64,000 nucleotides of DNA from Ancylomarina salipaludis. GTDB lineage: Bacteria > Bacteroidota > Bacteroidia > Bacteroidales > Marinifilaceae. This document shows, in pieces, positions 9,760 to 17,823 of this stretch. The stretch lies in contig NZ_SAXA01000012.1 of NCBI RefSeq assembly GCF_004122035.1, positions 62,001 to 126,000 of the forward strand, given 5' to 3'. A program made the position numbers and the translations under genes. How positions within the stretch are numbered: position 1 is the stretch's first letter; each line of letters opens with the position of its first letter. Below the pieces are notes generated by a model. It made no database searches and had not been told where the DNA came from. It saw nothing but the letters and a program-made list of their open reading frames with translations.

Positions 9760-9881
9760 GGGCAGAATCTGTATAGAATCGTTTGGTGTCTAAGAGACGC
9801 AACCTTCTTTAAAATCATCTTTGGTCGGATCTGATTTTATAGAAACTGAAAACGAATTCTTGGATTCTGTCCTTTCTTTTT
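9760..9881 (+). ncRNA. Candidate structured small RNA, copy B
   Basis: Second copy of the element at 6929-7049. Outer stem GGGCAGAATC (9760-9769) pairs over 10 positions with GATTCTGTCC (9863-9872), with one G-U pair; the matching position in copy A is a C-U mismatch. Internal conserved block ATCATCTTTGGTCGGATC at 9814-9831. A local hairpin, GTCT-AAG-AGAC, sits in the 5' half. The closing arm is followed by TTTCTTTTT, a terminator-like end. Located between dsbD and the M16 protease gene, in a 390-bp gap with no ORF. A riboswitch or leader for the protease is an alternative reading, but the T-run favours a free-standing RNA. Confidence 0.55.
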
Positions 9882-10051
9882 AGAAGGCGTATAAAACTAA
9901 CTAGTAGAAGAATTTCAAAGTCGAAAGAAACCAGTTAAACCAGTAGATATTTAACTTTTAAAATCAAATTCAGATAGTGATAATTTTGTTTTGAACACCA
10001 CATTAAAGATCAGTTTTATCTCTAATCCAATCTGAATCAAATACTTTTTAT

Positions 10052-12853
10052 ATGACTTCAATATTTAAATTTTCTCTCCTGTTGTGCTTTAGCATTTTGG
10101 GATTGAGCTCTTTTGCTCAGTATACCACTACTGTGCCTGTTAATGAGGCGGTAAAGACTGGGAAACTGAAGAATGGCATGACTTATTATATCATGCATAA
10201 CGAGGAACCTAAGGATAGGGCGAGTTTTTACTTTGTTCAGAATGTAGGTGCTATTCTTGAAGATGATGCTCAAAATGGTTTAGCTCACTTTTTGGAGCAT
10301 ATGGCTTTTAATGGACTAAAGAATTTCCCAGGTAAGAACATGCTTGATTATCTGGAGAAAAACGGTATTCTTTTTGGTCGTGATATCAATGCCTACACAG
10401 CTCAGGACGAAACGGTTTATAACTTAAGTAATATTCCTGTTGCAAGCGAGAATTTATTGGATTCTGCACTTTTAGTATTACACGATTGGTCTGGAGGACT
10501 TCTTTTGGAAGCAGAAGAAATTGAATCGGAGCGTGGTGTTATTCATGAGGAATGGAGAACGCGTCGTAATGCAGATTTCAGATTGAGAAACATGACAAAC
10601 GCAGTGATGTTTAATAACTCTAAATATGCTGATCGTGATGTCATTGGATCTTTGGATGTGATTGATAATTTCGAGCATCAGGCTCTACGCGATTATTATG
10701 AGAAATGGTATCGTCCGGATTTGCAAGCTGTCGTTATTGTTGGAGATATCGATGCTGAGAAAATGGAAGCGAAGGTAAAGGCTTTGTTCTCAAAAATTCC
10801 AATGCCAAAGAATGCGGCTGAGCGTACCTATTGCCAGGTTCCGGATTCAAAAGCATTGGCTTACGTTGCTGCTAAGGATAAAGAAGCAAAAAGTTTGAGT
10901 ATCATGTGGGGATTTCGTTACGATCTTGACTCTGTGATTACTGAAGAGACACAGAGACGCAATATGGCTAATTCGATGTTTTCTCAGATGCTAAAAAGTC
11001 GTATTTCTGAACAAACTAAAAAATTAGAATGTTCTGCTGTTGGGATGGGATTTGGAAGTTTTGAAATGGCTCGAACCAAAGGTCTTAACTATATTTATGT
11101 TTCGCCTAAGATAGGAAAGGAACTGGAGGCTTTTGCAGAAGTTTTAACCGAACTCGAACGTGTGAAACGTTATGGTTTTAACCAGTCGGAATTAGATCGG
11201 GTGAAAGTTCAGTTTCAAAGATCATATGAGTCCTATTATGCCAATCGTGCTAAAATAAGTAACGATAGTTGGGCGAAGCAACTGGGAGACTTGTATCTAA
11301 AGTCAAAACCATTCCCTTCTATAGAGTGGGAAATGGCTTTTGCAGCTAAAACAATCCCGGCTATCACTTTGGATGAAGTGAATGCAATGGTTTCAAAATA
11401 TTCAAATGAGGCAAATTCAGCACTCATTTTAAAAGGACCTGAAAACGCGACTCAGTATTTCCCAACTAAAGACGAATTACTGGCTGTTGCAGCTAAAGTG
11501 AAGGCTTCTGATGTTGAGGCTTATGTGGATGAAGCGGGCGATCAGCCTCTTGTTGCTAAAGAATTAAAACCCGCTAAAATTACTGATACATTTAAGGTTG
11601 AAGGGACAGATGCAAAAGGTTATGTTCTTGAAAATGGGGCAAAAGTTGTAATTCTTCCTACAGAATTTAGCAAGGATAATATTTCAATGTCTTCATTCAG
11701 TTTTGGAGGGAGTTCATTACTTGATGTTAAGGATTTGGCTTCTGCAGATATGGCAACCGGTATCGTCCAAATGTCAGGAGTTGGTGAATTCAATGCGACT
11801 CAGTTACAGAAAAAATTAACCGGTAAAATTGCTGGCTTGAGTGCAAATTTGGGTGAGTTAACTGAAGGTTTCTCCGGTTCGGCCTCACCTCAGGATTTTG
11901 AAACCTTGATGCAGTTGCTTTATTTGAACTTTGAAGCACCTCGTTTCGAAGAAGCACCCTATAATGCACAAGTAGCACGTATGAAAAACTACCTTACCAA
12001 TATAGGCGTTGACAATGGTAAAGCTTTAAAGGATACAATTGCTTTGGCAACGACCAATTATTCGCCTCGTATGTTACTATTTGGCGAAGAGTTTATCAAT
12101 AAGCTTGATTTCAACAGAGCGTCTGAAATTTATAAAGAGCGTTTTTCTGATGCGAGTGACTTTACCTTCATTTTCGTTGGAAACATCAATGAAGAAGAGC
12201 ATTTGCCAATGATTCAAAAGTATATCGGTAGTATTAGCTCTTCTAACAGAAAAGAATCTTTTGTAGACCATAAAGTAGGTCCGGCTAAAGGAAAAACAAG
12301 TAAGATTTTTACTCGTAAGATGGCTGTGCCAAAAACAACGGTATCTTATAGCATCCAGGGTGATTTGGATTATACTTTGAAGAATAAATTGATGTTGAAT
12401 GTGGTATCCCAACTTTTATCGAAGCGTTATATGACAACTATTCGTGAAGAAGAAGGGGGATCGTATGGTGTTGGTGTTCGCCCATCTGCATCTAAATTGC
12501 CTAGCCCGGAGTTCTCATTAAGTATCAATTTTGATACGGATCCGGCAAAGTGTGATCGTTTGGTTGAGATTGTTGAAGAAGAAATCACAAGAATTCAGAA
12601 AGAAGCCTGTAATGCTGCCGATTTAACTGAGATTAAAAACAATTTTATTAAAAGCAGAGAAGAGGCTGAATTGCAAAATTCATTTTGGTTAAGTGTTGTT
12701 CAAAACAATTTGATGTTAGGTTCAGAATTTACATCTAAGGAGGAGTATAAGAAATTGGTTGAAGGTATCGATGCAGCTTCTGTTAAGAAGTTTGCTAAGA
12801 AATTATTCAAGAAAACAAATCTGGTAGAGGTGATTATGAACCCTGCTGAATAA
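10052..12853 (+). CDS. Secreted M16 family zinc metallopeptidase (two M16 repeats)
   Basis: Periplasmic pitrilysin/insulinase-type protease of the PqqL-like class that degrades peptides. Signal peptide of about 22 residues ending SSFAQ. The inverted zinc site HFLEH is at residues 79-83, and the third-ligand region ERGVIHEEW is about 80 residues later (160-168). Non-catalytic M16 repeats follow, including the substrate-pocket motif with EEGGSYGVGVRP in the C-terminal half. Length 933 fits the two-module family. Independent transcription is likely, with RNA copy B upstream and a strong hairpin downstream. Together with the nearby SusCD and thiol genes it may serve peptide use, but this is inference. 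Confidence 0.93.
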   Translation: MTSIFKFSLLLCFSILGLSSFAQYTTTVPVNEAVKTGKLKNGMTYYIMHNEEPKDRASFYFVQNVGAILEDDAQNGLAHFLEHMAFNGLKNFPGKNMLDYLEKNGILFGRDINAYTAQDETVYNLSNIPVASENLLDSALLVLHDWSGGLLLEAEEIESERGVIHEEWRTRRNADFRLRNMTNAVMFNNSKYADRDVIGSLDVIDNFEHQALRDYYEKWYRPDLQAVVIVGDIDAEKMEAKVKALFSKIPMPKNAAERTYCQVPDSKALAYVAAKDKEAKSLSIMWGFRYDLDSVITEETQRRNMANSMFSQMLKSRISEQTKKLECSAVGMGFGSFEMARTKGLNYIYVSPKIGKELEAFAEVLTELERVKRYGFNQSELDRVKVQFQRSYESYYANRAKISNDSWAKQLGDLYLKSKPFPSIEWEMAFAAKTIPAITLDEVNAMVSKYSNEANSALILKGPENATQYFPTKDELLAVAAKVKASDVEAYVDEAGDQPLVAKELKPAKITDTFKVEGTDAKGYVLENGAKVVILPTEFSKDNISMSSFSFGGSSLLDVKDLASADMATGIVQMSGVGEFNATQLQKKLTGKIAGLSANLGELTEGFSGSASPQDFETLMQLLYLNFEAPRFEEAPYNAQVARMKNYLTNIGVDNGKALKDTIALATTNYSPRMLLFGEEFINKLDFNRASEIYKERFSDASDFTFIFVGNINEEEHLPMIQKYIGSISSSNRKESFVDHKVGPAKGKTSKIFTRKMAVPKTTVSYSIQGDLDYTLKNKLMLNVVSQLLSKRYMTTIREEEGGSYGVGVRPSASKLPSPEFSLSINFDTDPAKCDRLVEIVEEEITRIQKEACNAADLTEIKNNFIKSREEAELQNSFWLSVVQNNLMLGSEFTSKEEYKKLVEGIDAASVKKFAKKLFKKTNLVEVIMNPAE

Positions 12854-12878
12854 TTTTGATTGTTAGTTTGTGTTAGTT

Positions 12879-12924
12879 GTGGATCGATCTGTTTTTTCTT
12901 AACAGGTTGATCCACTCTTTTATA
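12879..12924 (+). terminator. Terminator after M16 protease gene
   Basis: Near-perfect 15-bp stem GTGGATCGATCTGTT / AACAGGTTGATCCAC (one mismatch, one G-U) with a TTTTCTT loop, followed by TCTTTTATAG. Placed 25 bp past the stop. Confidence 0.7.
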
Positions 12925-13032
12925 GATTTTAATTGAAAAAATTAAGAGAATATATGATGTGTTAGGGCATCATATTCTAAAAAAAAGAACATTTTTGTTC
13001 GAAATTTGAATCTCAGGCATGAGATTGAAACT

Positions 13033-13060
13033 GATGGCAATGCGAGCTGGCTTTGCTGTC
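13033..13060 (+). promoter_or_regulatory. Leader hairpin upstream of cyuA
   Basis: GATGGCAA pairs with TTGCTGTC (with G-U pairs), and inside it AGC pairs with GCT around a two-base loop, with TGCG bulged out. It lies 50 bp before the cyuA start, where a 5' UTR element would act. No known riboswitch class was recognised. Confidence 0.3.
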
Positions 13061-13110
13061 ATACTTAAGCTAATTTAAAAGTGACCATTTGCTTTTAATA
13101 AACAACAACA

Positions 13111-14391
13111 ATGAAGGACGTTTACTTACAAAAATTAAAAAAGGAGTTTGTGCCTGCCGCTGGTTGCACAGAACCTGCTTCAATCGCTTTGGCTGCAGCC
13201 AAGGCACGAGAAACATTGAATGCCATACCTGAACGCGTAGAAATGAAGGTAAGTGGTAATGTTTTTAAAAATGTGATGGGGGTCGGCATACCCGGTTCCA
13301 ATATGGTAGGATTACCCATTTCAGTTGCTCTGGGAGCTTTAGGAGGTGAATCCAAAAATGGCCTGGAGATTTTTACAAATATTAGTGAAGAAATCGCGAA
13401 TCAGGCTAAAGCTTTTGTTCGTGATGGTAAGGTTGAAATTCATATGCTGCATGATGTACCTAAGCTTCACGTTGAATGTATCTGCTATAAAGGCGATGAT
13501 ACAAGTCGTGTTGTGATTCAGGACAGACATGAGAATATTGTTCATGTAGAACGCAATGGCGAGGTGGTTTTTACAAAAGAAGTCAAAACAGCAGAAGAAA
13601 TCACCGAAGAAAAAGAGGACTGGAGCGTTCAATCCATTTATAATTTTATTAAAACGGTTGATATTGCTGAGCTTCAGTTTCTGCATCAAGGCGTTCAGCT
13701 GAATAAGAAGATTGCTGAAGAAGGGCTAAAAGGAAGCTATGGTTTGCAAGTGGGTAAATCGATGTTGATGAATATCGAAAAAGGTATTCTTTCTGAAGAT
13801 ATCATCAACAAATCGGTGATGATGGCAGCTGCAGGTTCGGATGCCCGAATGGCGGGTTGTTCACTGCCTGTTATGTCCAACTGCGGTAGCGGTAACCAGG
13901 GGATGAGTCTTACTCTGCCTATTATGGTTGTGGCAGAAAAACTTAAGGTTGATGACGATACTTTACTTAGAGCCTTGGCTCTGGCCTTACTGATTTCGAT
14001 ACATATGAAATCTTTTATTGGTCAATTGTCGGCGCTTTGTGGCGTGTTATTGTCGACTTCAGGAGCTGCTTGTGGCATCACTTACATGATGGGGGGAGAT
14101 TTGGCTCATTTGAGTTCGACCCTAAAAAATATGACGGGTAGCGTTACTGGGATGATTTGTGACGGAGCCAACTCAAGTTGCGCACATAAAATTTCAGCCA
14201 GTGTAAGCGCCGGAATTCAATCGTCGCTATTGGCTTTAAATAGTCAATGCTTAACTAATGTCGATGGTATTGTTGATGAAGATGTTGAAGCTACCATCCG
14301 TAATATTGGTCGTTTGGCCACTGAAGGTATGGAGGTAACCGATGATGTGATTCTAAAAACGATGTTAGAGAAGATGAATAAAGCTTCTTAA
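13111..14391 (+). CDS. cyuA: L-cysteine desulfidase, CyuA/YhaM (UPF0597) family
   Basis: Predicted iron-sulfur enzyme that splits L-cysteine into pyruvate, ammonia and sulfide. It belongs to the family related to the alpha subunit of Fe-S L-serine dehydratase. Seen: the N-terminal GCTEPASIALAAA motif (from about residue 18), and C-terminal cysteines in MAGCSLPVMSNCGSGNQGM and further Cys residues in CGVLLS, CGITYMMGG and CDGANSSCAHK, which can supply a [4Fe-4S] cluster. Length 426 matches the family. Single-gene unit with its own terminator. A sulfide-releasing role fits next to thiol-redox genes, but the link is inference. Confidence 0.88.
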   Translation: MKDVYLQKLKKEFVPAAGCTEPASIALAAAKARETLNAIPERVEMKVSGNVFKNVMGVGIPGSNMVGLPISVALGALGGESKNGLEIFTNISEEIANQAKAFVRDGKVEIHMLHDVPKLHVECICYKGDDTSRVVIQDRHENIVHVERNGEVVFTKEVKTAEEITEEKEDWSVQSIYNFIKTVDIAELQFLHQGVQLNKKIAEEGLKGSYGLQVGKSMLMNIEKGILSEDIINKSVMMAAAGSDARMAGCSLPVMSNCGSGNQGMSLTLPIMVVAEKLKVDDDTLLRALALALLISIHMKSFIGQLSALCGVLLSTSGAACGITYMMGGDLAHLSSTLKNMTGSVTGMICDGANSSCAHKISASVSAGIQSSLLALNSQCLTNVDGIVDEDVEATIRNIGRLATEGMEVTDDVILKTMLEKMNKAS

Positions 14392-14425
14392 GACGATAAG
14401 AAACGAATTTGTTTGTTTTTATTCC

Positions 14426-14466
14426 CGGGCCGATAAGGATTTATTCTTGTCGGCCCGTTTTTTTTT
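14426..14466 (+). terminator. Terminator after cyuA
   Basis: 12-bp stem CGGGCCGATAAG / CTTGTCGGCCCG (one G-U pair) with an 8-nt loop, followed directly by nine T residues. Textbook intrinsic terminator. Confidence 0.9.
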
Positions 14467-14580
14467 ATTTCTGTTATTTAGTATAAAATAAGTATATTTA
14501 GTTATGTTTTAAAGAAAGAGCAAGAAGCTTGTATGGTATTAGATCTTAGTTATATATGTTGGTTGTTTTGTAAATTATCA

Positions 14581-14748
14581 TATAGTTAAAGACTAAAAAA
14601 TGATTTTTTTGCTTAATTACTGTTTAGTTAAAGGCTAAAAAAGTAGTTTTTCAATCAATCATTATTTAATGATAGATCAAAAAATGAATTTTTCTAGCTA
14701 TAAGTATTTAGTGAAAGACAATAAAATAGCATTTAGAACAATTATTAT
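14581..14748 (+). repeat. Four imperfect 42-bp tandem repeats
   Basis: Units start at 14581, 14623, 14665 and 14707, exactly 42 bp apart. Each begins TTTAGTTAAAG or a variant, then an A-rich run followed by a T-rich run (AAAAAATGATTTTT in unit 1). Later units are more diverged. All frames contain stops, so it is not coding. It fills the gap between the cyuA terminator and the DUF6261-like gene and ends about 30-60 bp before that gene's start, so it may act as an upstream regulatory array. Confidence 0.65.
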
Positions 14749-14808
14749 TTGAATAAAGCTAAATGAAAGCGATGAGTGCTTAATAAAATACAAAATTGTA
14801 ACTCTTTT

Positions 14809-15537
14809 ATGGCATTGATTAAGAAAATCAGAACGAATAGTCGCAATGGTGATATAAGTGCCTTATTAACTCTTATTCTAAAAGCATTTGCGAAGAATGA
14901 TTGGAGTGCAGACACTTATCTCAAACCTGTAATTGAGAAAATGCGTGTTGTTAACATGGCACTGATTGAGGCATTGCAACGTTTGAGAGTGTATTCTCAG
15001 ATGGCAGAGAAAAATCGTGTGCGCAATATGGCAATCAGAGACTTGTTTAAGTTGGTAGAGGGCTATGTGCATATTCCTGTTGCCGAAATGAAAGAAGCTG
15101 CCTGGGTCGTAGAGAATATATTAAAGCAGTATGGTTTAGGTATGCAATACAAGGATTATGCTGAGGAATCAGCAGAAATTGCATCCCTACTCAACGATTT
15201 AAGTGAGCCCGATGTTGTGACGGCAATAGCCAGCTTGCAGGGCGTGGCTGAAACAATTACAGCTTTGGAGGCCGCTCAAAAAGATTTTGAAAATGTGGCC
15301 TTGCAAGAGGCAGAGGGAGAGAGTGCGAAGAAAGATTTGGTTTCTGCCTCTAACTTAAAGAAAGAAACGATCGCTGAGCTGAATGCCAATTTGGTGGACT
15401 ATTTGAACACCATGGCCAGGGTAAAGCCCGGTACATATGAGGCGATTGCCAAAACAATTGCCGAGTTGATTGATAAGAATAATGAATGGGTCAAACGCCG
15501 TCGCAAAACAGATAAGGTAGACAGCGGAATGGTTTAA
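14809..15537 (+). CDS. DUF6261-like helical protein
   Basis: All-helical, soluble, lysine/glutamate-rich protein of 242 residues (253 if the GTG at 14776 is used). ATG 14809 was chosen because its first residues, MALIKKIRTNSRNGD, resemble the start of DUF6261-type Bacteroidota proteins and because GTG is a weaker start. The middle (LVEGYVHIPVAEMKEAAWVV) and the coiled C-terminal half fit that family, which has no known function. No signal peptide. Stands alone between the 42-bp repeats and the repeat-rich accessory block. Confidence 0.6.
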   Translation: MALIKKIRTNSRNGDISALLTLILKAFAKNDWSADTYLKPVIEKMRVVNMALIEALQRLRVYSQMAEKNRVRNMAIRDLFKLVEGYVHIPVAEMKEAAWVVENILKQYGLGMQYKDYAEESAEIASLLNDLSEPDVVTAIASLQGVAETITALEAAQKDFENVALQEAEGESAKKDLVSASNLKKETIAELNANLVDYLNTMARVKPGTYEAIAKTIAELIDKNNEWVKRRRKTDKVDSGMV

Positions 15538-15539
15538 AT

Positions 15540-15667
15540 CGTGCGGTTTGTGAAAGATGTGTGGTAAGGAATGTAATTAGGTATTATTATAAATTATTGC
15601 CTGCTACGCAGAGCACGAGCGAAACGCTCGCGCTAGCATTTGTACAATACACTGGGACTATCGGGGG
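15540..15667. repeat. MITE-like element, right half (copy 1)
   Basis: Nearly identical to 16168-16295 and, over its last 90 bp, to 17411-17500. It contains the hairpin CGAGCGAAACGCTCG and ends TACACTGGGACTATCGGGGG, the right terminal inverted repeat of the element family. The matching left end (CCCCC..GATAGTCC) is absent here. It separates the DUF6261-like gene from the first small membrane-protein gene. Confidence 0.7.
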
Positions 15668-15732
15668 TAATATTTCAAAGTAAATAATTTTGATGGTAAT
15701 AATATTTACCATGTACATAATAAAATAGTAAA

Positions 15733-16122
15733 ATGAAAAATATTTTTGAAGTAGTAATTTATCTGTTCTATAAATACTATAACAATGGAGGTACAAAAAT
15801 AATAGCATATGAAAGATCTTTACAAGTAATATTTCTTTTACTTCTGATTAATTCATTTTCTATTTTACAGCTTTCTATTGGTAATTTATGGATTTTTGAT
15901 TTTTTATTAGCAGGTAAGACTAAAATATTAAAATTTGCTATTATGGCATTCTTGTTGTTTTCAGTTTATTACTTGCTAAAATATTTCTTTCCAAAAAGAA
16001 ATATTATTACAATTAAATTACAAAAAGAAAAAGAAGAGAAATTTAAGGGGTATCTTTTGTTATATATTATTATGACTTTTATTTTAATGTTTGCTGCGAT
16101 AATTTCATCAGCAATTAATTAA
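15733..16122 (+). CDS. Small multi-pass membrane protein, unknown function
   Basis: A 129-residue protein with a short basic N-terminus (VIYLFYKYYNNGGTKIIAY) and three predicted transmembrane helices (about 28-50, 62-84, 106-127) separated by a lysine-rich loop. It resembles the small membrane proteins often found beside polymorphic-toxin fragments in Bacteroidota, where they can be immunity proteins, but no toxin domain is adjacent here. First of four similar small membrane genes in this block, each lying next to MITE-like repeats. Strongly AT-rich. Confidence 0.6.
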   Translation: MKNIFEVVIYLFYKYYNNGGTKIIAYERSLQVIFLLLLINSFSILQLSIGNLWIFDFLLAGKTKILKFAIMAFLLFSVYYLLKYFFPKRNIITIKLQKEKEEKFKGYLLLYIIMTFILMFAAIISSAIN

Positions 16123-16295
16123 CCCCCCTCTACCGCACGAAACGAAGTTCGATGAAATCAATCCTTTCGTGTGGTTTGTGAAAGATGTGTGGTATGGAAT
16201 GTAATTAGGTATTATTATAAATTATTGCCTGCTACGCAGAGCACGAGCGAAACGCTCGCGCTAGCATTTTTACAATACACTGGGATTATCGGGGT
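16123..16295. repeat. MITE-like element (copy 2)
   Basis: Begins CCCCCC directly after the preceding stop codon, has an internal inverted pair CCGCACGAAA / TTTCGTGTGG, then the ~128-bp sequence shared with copy 1 including CGAGCGAAACGCTCG, and ends GGGATTATCGGGG. It fills the whole gap between two small membrane genes. Confidence 0.65.
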
Positions 16296-16348
16296 AATAC
16301 TTTGACTATAGGCCAAAAAGGATATAATAATTTAAAAGATAAGGAACA

Positions 16349-16516
16349 ATGATATTATGGCAATTACTTAATTATATTGGATTTTTAGTTCATCGTTACG
16401 TATTACGTAAGAATGTTAAGCTTAAAAACTGGGAGCTACCTGAATTTAATTATACATTTACAGGACTGTTATTTGTAATTTTACTGGTTTTAGTAATAGG
16501 TTCATTAATAACCTAA
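16349..16516 (+). CDS. Small single-pass membrane protein, 55 aa
   Basis: ATG 16349 follows AAGGA by 3 bases and overlaps the TGA of a short reading frame that runs out of the upstream repeat (ATGA). The product begins MILWQLLNYIGF, has a basic middle (HRYVLRKNVKLKN), and ends with one transmembrane helix (GLLFVILLVLVIGSLIT). No family recognised. Size, membrane nature and position between two repeat elements match the other small genes of this block. Confidence 0.45.
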   Translation: MILWQLLNYIGFLVHRYVLRKNVKLKNWELPEFNYTFTGLLFVILLVLVIGSLIT

Positions 16517-16562
16517 GTAAATCCTCTAATTTAGGAGGTTTGTAACCTCGATTATTAAATAT

Positions 16563-16773
16563 CCCCCTAGATAGTCCGAGCATGCACTGACTGTTGGTGC
16601 GAGCGTTTCGCTCGTATCTATTTTCAAAGAAAATAATGTAATAAACCCCGTTGAAGTGATGTGAGTGGGTTTTTGTTGTGGGCTGTGTTTTTGTTTTCAA
16701 CTTGTTCCTCAGGTATTTACCCCAAACCCCTAAAGGGGCTATCATTTGTACAATACACTGGGACTATCGGGGG
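16563..16773. repeat. Complete MITE-like element E1, 211 bp
   Basis: Left end CCCCCTAGATAGTCC (16563-16577), right end GGGACTATCGGGGG (16760-16773): terminal inverted repeats. Interior: hairpin GAGCGTTTCGCTC, then a stretch (16640-16740) homologous to the tandem units at 17901-18388, including the palindrome CCCCAAACCCCTAAAGGGG, then the right-end module. The minus-strand ORF across this element is an artefact of the repeat. Confidence 0.65.
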
Positions 16774-16938
16774 TTAGGTATATCGACAGCATATTTTATA
16801 GCTGATTGGGCAGTAACTGAATTTTATCCTGGAAGTTGGAAAGGTTTGGGTAAAGATATTTCAAATAACATTATGACTATACATAACCTGCATACAAGGG
16901 ATGGTGTTATGATGAATCCTTCTTTTATGGGTAAATAA
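16774..16938 (+). pseudogene. C-terminal fragment of a larger protein (possibly a polymorphic toxin tail)
   Basis: Frame open out of the upstream repeat (HWDYRG, encoded by the right terminal repeat) into about 54 residues that look like genuine protein: LGISTAYFIADWAVTEFYPG, WKGLGKDISNN, then a short polar tail. A segment of this kind (YF-AD ... FYPG-WKG) resembles, from memory, C-terminal tails of Rhs-like proteins of Bacteroidota. The N-terminal remainder is missing, apparently replaced by element E1. It ends 31 bp before the next small membrane gene, as a displaced toxin tip would lie before its immunity gene. That reading is inference. Confidence 0.4.
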
Positions 16939-16969
16939 TAATAAATTATTTTAATACACAAATTTATAA

Positions 16970-17368
16970 ATGATCGAAATGAAAATTTTTATTTATGTAG
17001 TAAGTAGATGTAGATTATTTGCAGACAAATATTTTACACGATTATGGGGAGGATCATGTATTTTTATTATAACTATGCCTTTAATGATCAATATGAATAT
17101 CGCTCCTAGACTTGCTGAAAAAGTTTTATATCACAAGCCAATATTACACGAATATTATTATTATCTCTTAACAGGAATAATATTCTTAATAAGCCTAATA
17201 GCATCTAACTACTTAGATAAAAATTACCAGAAACTAATTTTAGAGTATGAGCAAGAAAATTCATTTGAGCAAATTAAAAAGTATAAACTGATTATTGATC
17301 TATTGTTAATACTTCATTTTGTTATTTGGATACCTATGGCTATTGCAATAATTTACCACCCTAGATAG
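16970..17368 (+). CDS. Small multi-pass membrane protein, unknown function
   Basis: A 132-residue protein with predicted helices at about 26-45, 63-82 and 108-130 and an acidic/lysine-rich cytoplasmic loop (LEYEQENSFEQIKKYK). ATG 16970 or 16979. Its last codons and stop (YHPR*) lie inside the left terminal repeat of element E2, so the insertion trimmed or replaced the original C-terminus. No family recognised. An immunity-like role for the upstream fragment is possible but unproven. Confidence 0.55.
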   Translation: MIEMKIFIYVVSRCRLFADKYFTRLWGGSCIFIITMPLMINMNIAPRLAEKVLYHKPILHEYYYYLLTGIIFLISLIASNYLDKNYQKLILEYEQENSFEQIKKYKLIIDLLLILHFVIWIPMAIAIIYHPR

Positions 17369-17500
17369 TCCAAGTATGCAATGACTGCTGGTGCGAAAGG
17401 GCAGATTGATGTAGTATTATTATAAATTATTGCCTGCTACGCAGAGCACGAGCGAAACGCTCGCGCTATCATTTGTACAATACACTGGGATTATCGAGGG
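17359..17500. repeat. Complete MITE-like element E2, 142 bp
   Basis: Left CCCTAGATAGTCC (17359-17371) and right GGATTATCGAGGG (17488-17500) form imperfect terminal inverted repeats. The left third matches the start of E1 and the right two-thirds match copies 1 and 2, including CGAGCGAAACGCTCG. The shortest complete member, thus a good model of the unit. Confidence 0.65.
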
Positions 17501-17529
17501 GCAGTGATGCAATATTTCAGTTCTAAAAC

Positions 17530-17823
17530 ATGACTATGAATAAAATAAATAATGATTTTATAATATTTAGATTAAGTATTCTCTGTGTGGTTTATTTCAC
17601 TCTATTATTTCTAAATGGCTATGTATTTAATTATAATGCTGCAATAATTGGCGTATTTCAGGAATTATTGACCATCCCCTTTTTACTGGGAACACTAATT
17701 CTTTTAGTCATTTCAGCGAGATCCGTTTATATAAAGACGTTTACCTTTAAAAACATTTCAAGCTGGTCTTTTATTATCTTAACGATTCTCTCAATTATTA
17801 TTTTTGGAAGTTTCCCCAGATAG
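17530..17823 (+). CDS. Small three-helix membrane protein, unknown function
   Basis: A 97-residue protein, helices at about 13-33, 38-63 and 74-93, with a conserved-looking QELLTIPFLLGTLILLV segment that recalls small Bacteroidota membrane proteins. Its ATG overlaps (ATGA) the stop of a short frame reading from the right end of element E2. Its own stop (FPR*) lies in the left end of the next element, the same junction seen for the previous gene. Confidence 0.6.
   Translation: MTMNKINNDFIIFRLSILCVVYFTLLFLNGYVFNYNAAIIGVFQELLTIPFLLGTLILLVISARSVYIKTFTFKNISSWSFIILTILSIIIFGSFPR

Noticed and set aside
16458-16745. 95-residue minus-strand ORF
   Set aside because: It lies almost wholly inside repeat element E1, whose relatives elsewhere break the frame; an artefact of repeat sequence.
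16123-17500. Repeats between small membrane genes as integron attC sites
   Set aside because: They have their own terminal inverted repeats on both sides and lack the cassette-specific start/end complementarity found in the 38-50 kb array; they look like MITE-type elements instead.
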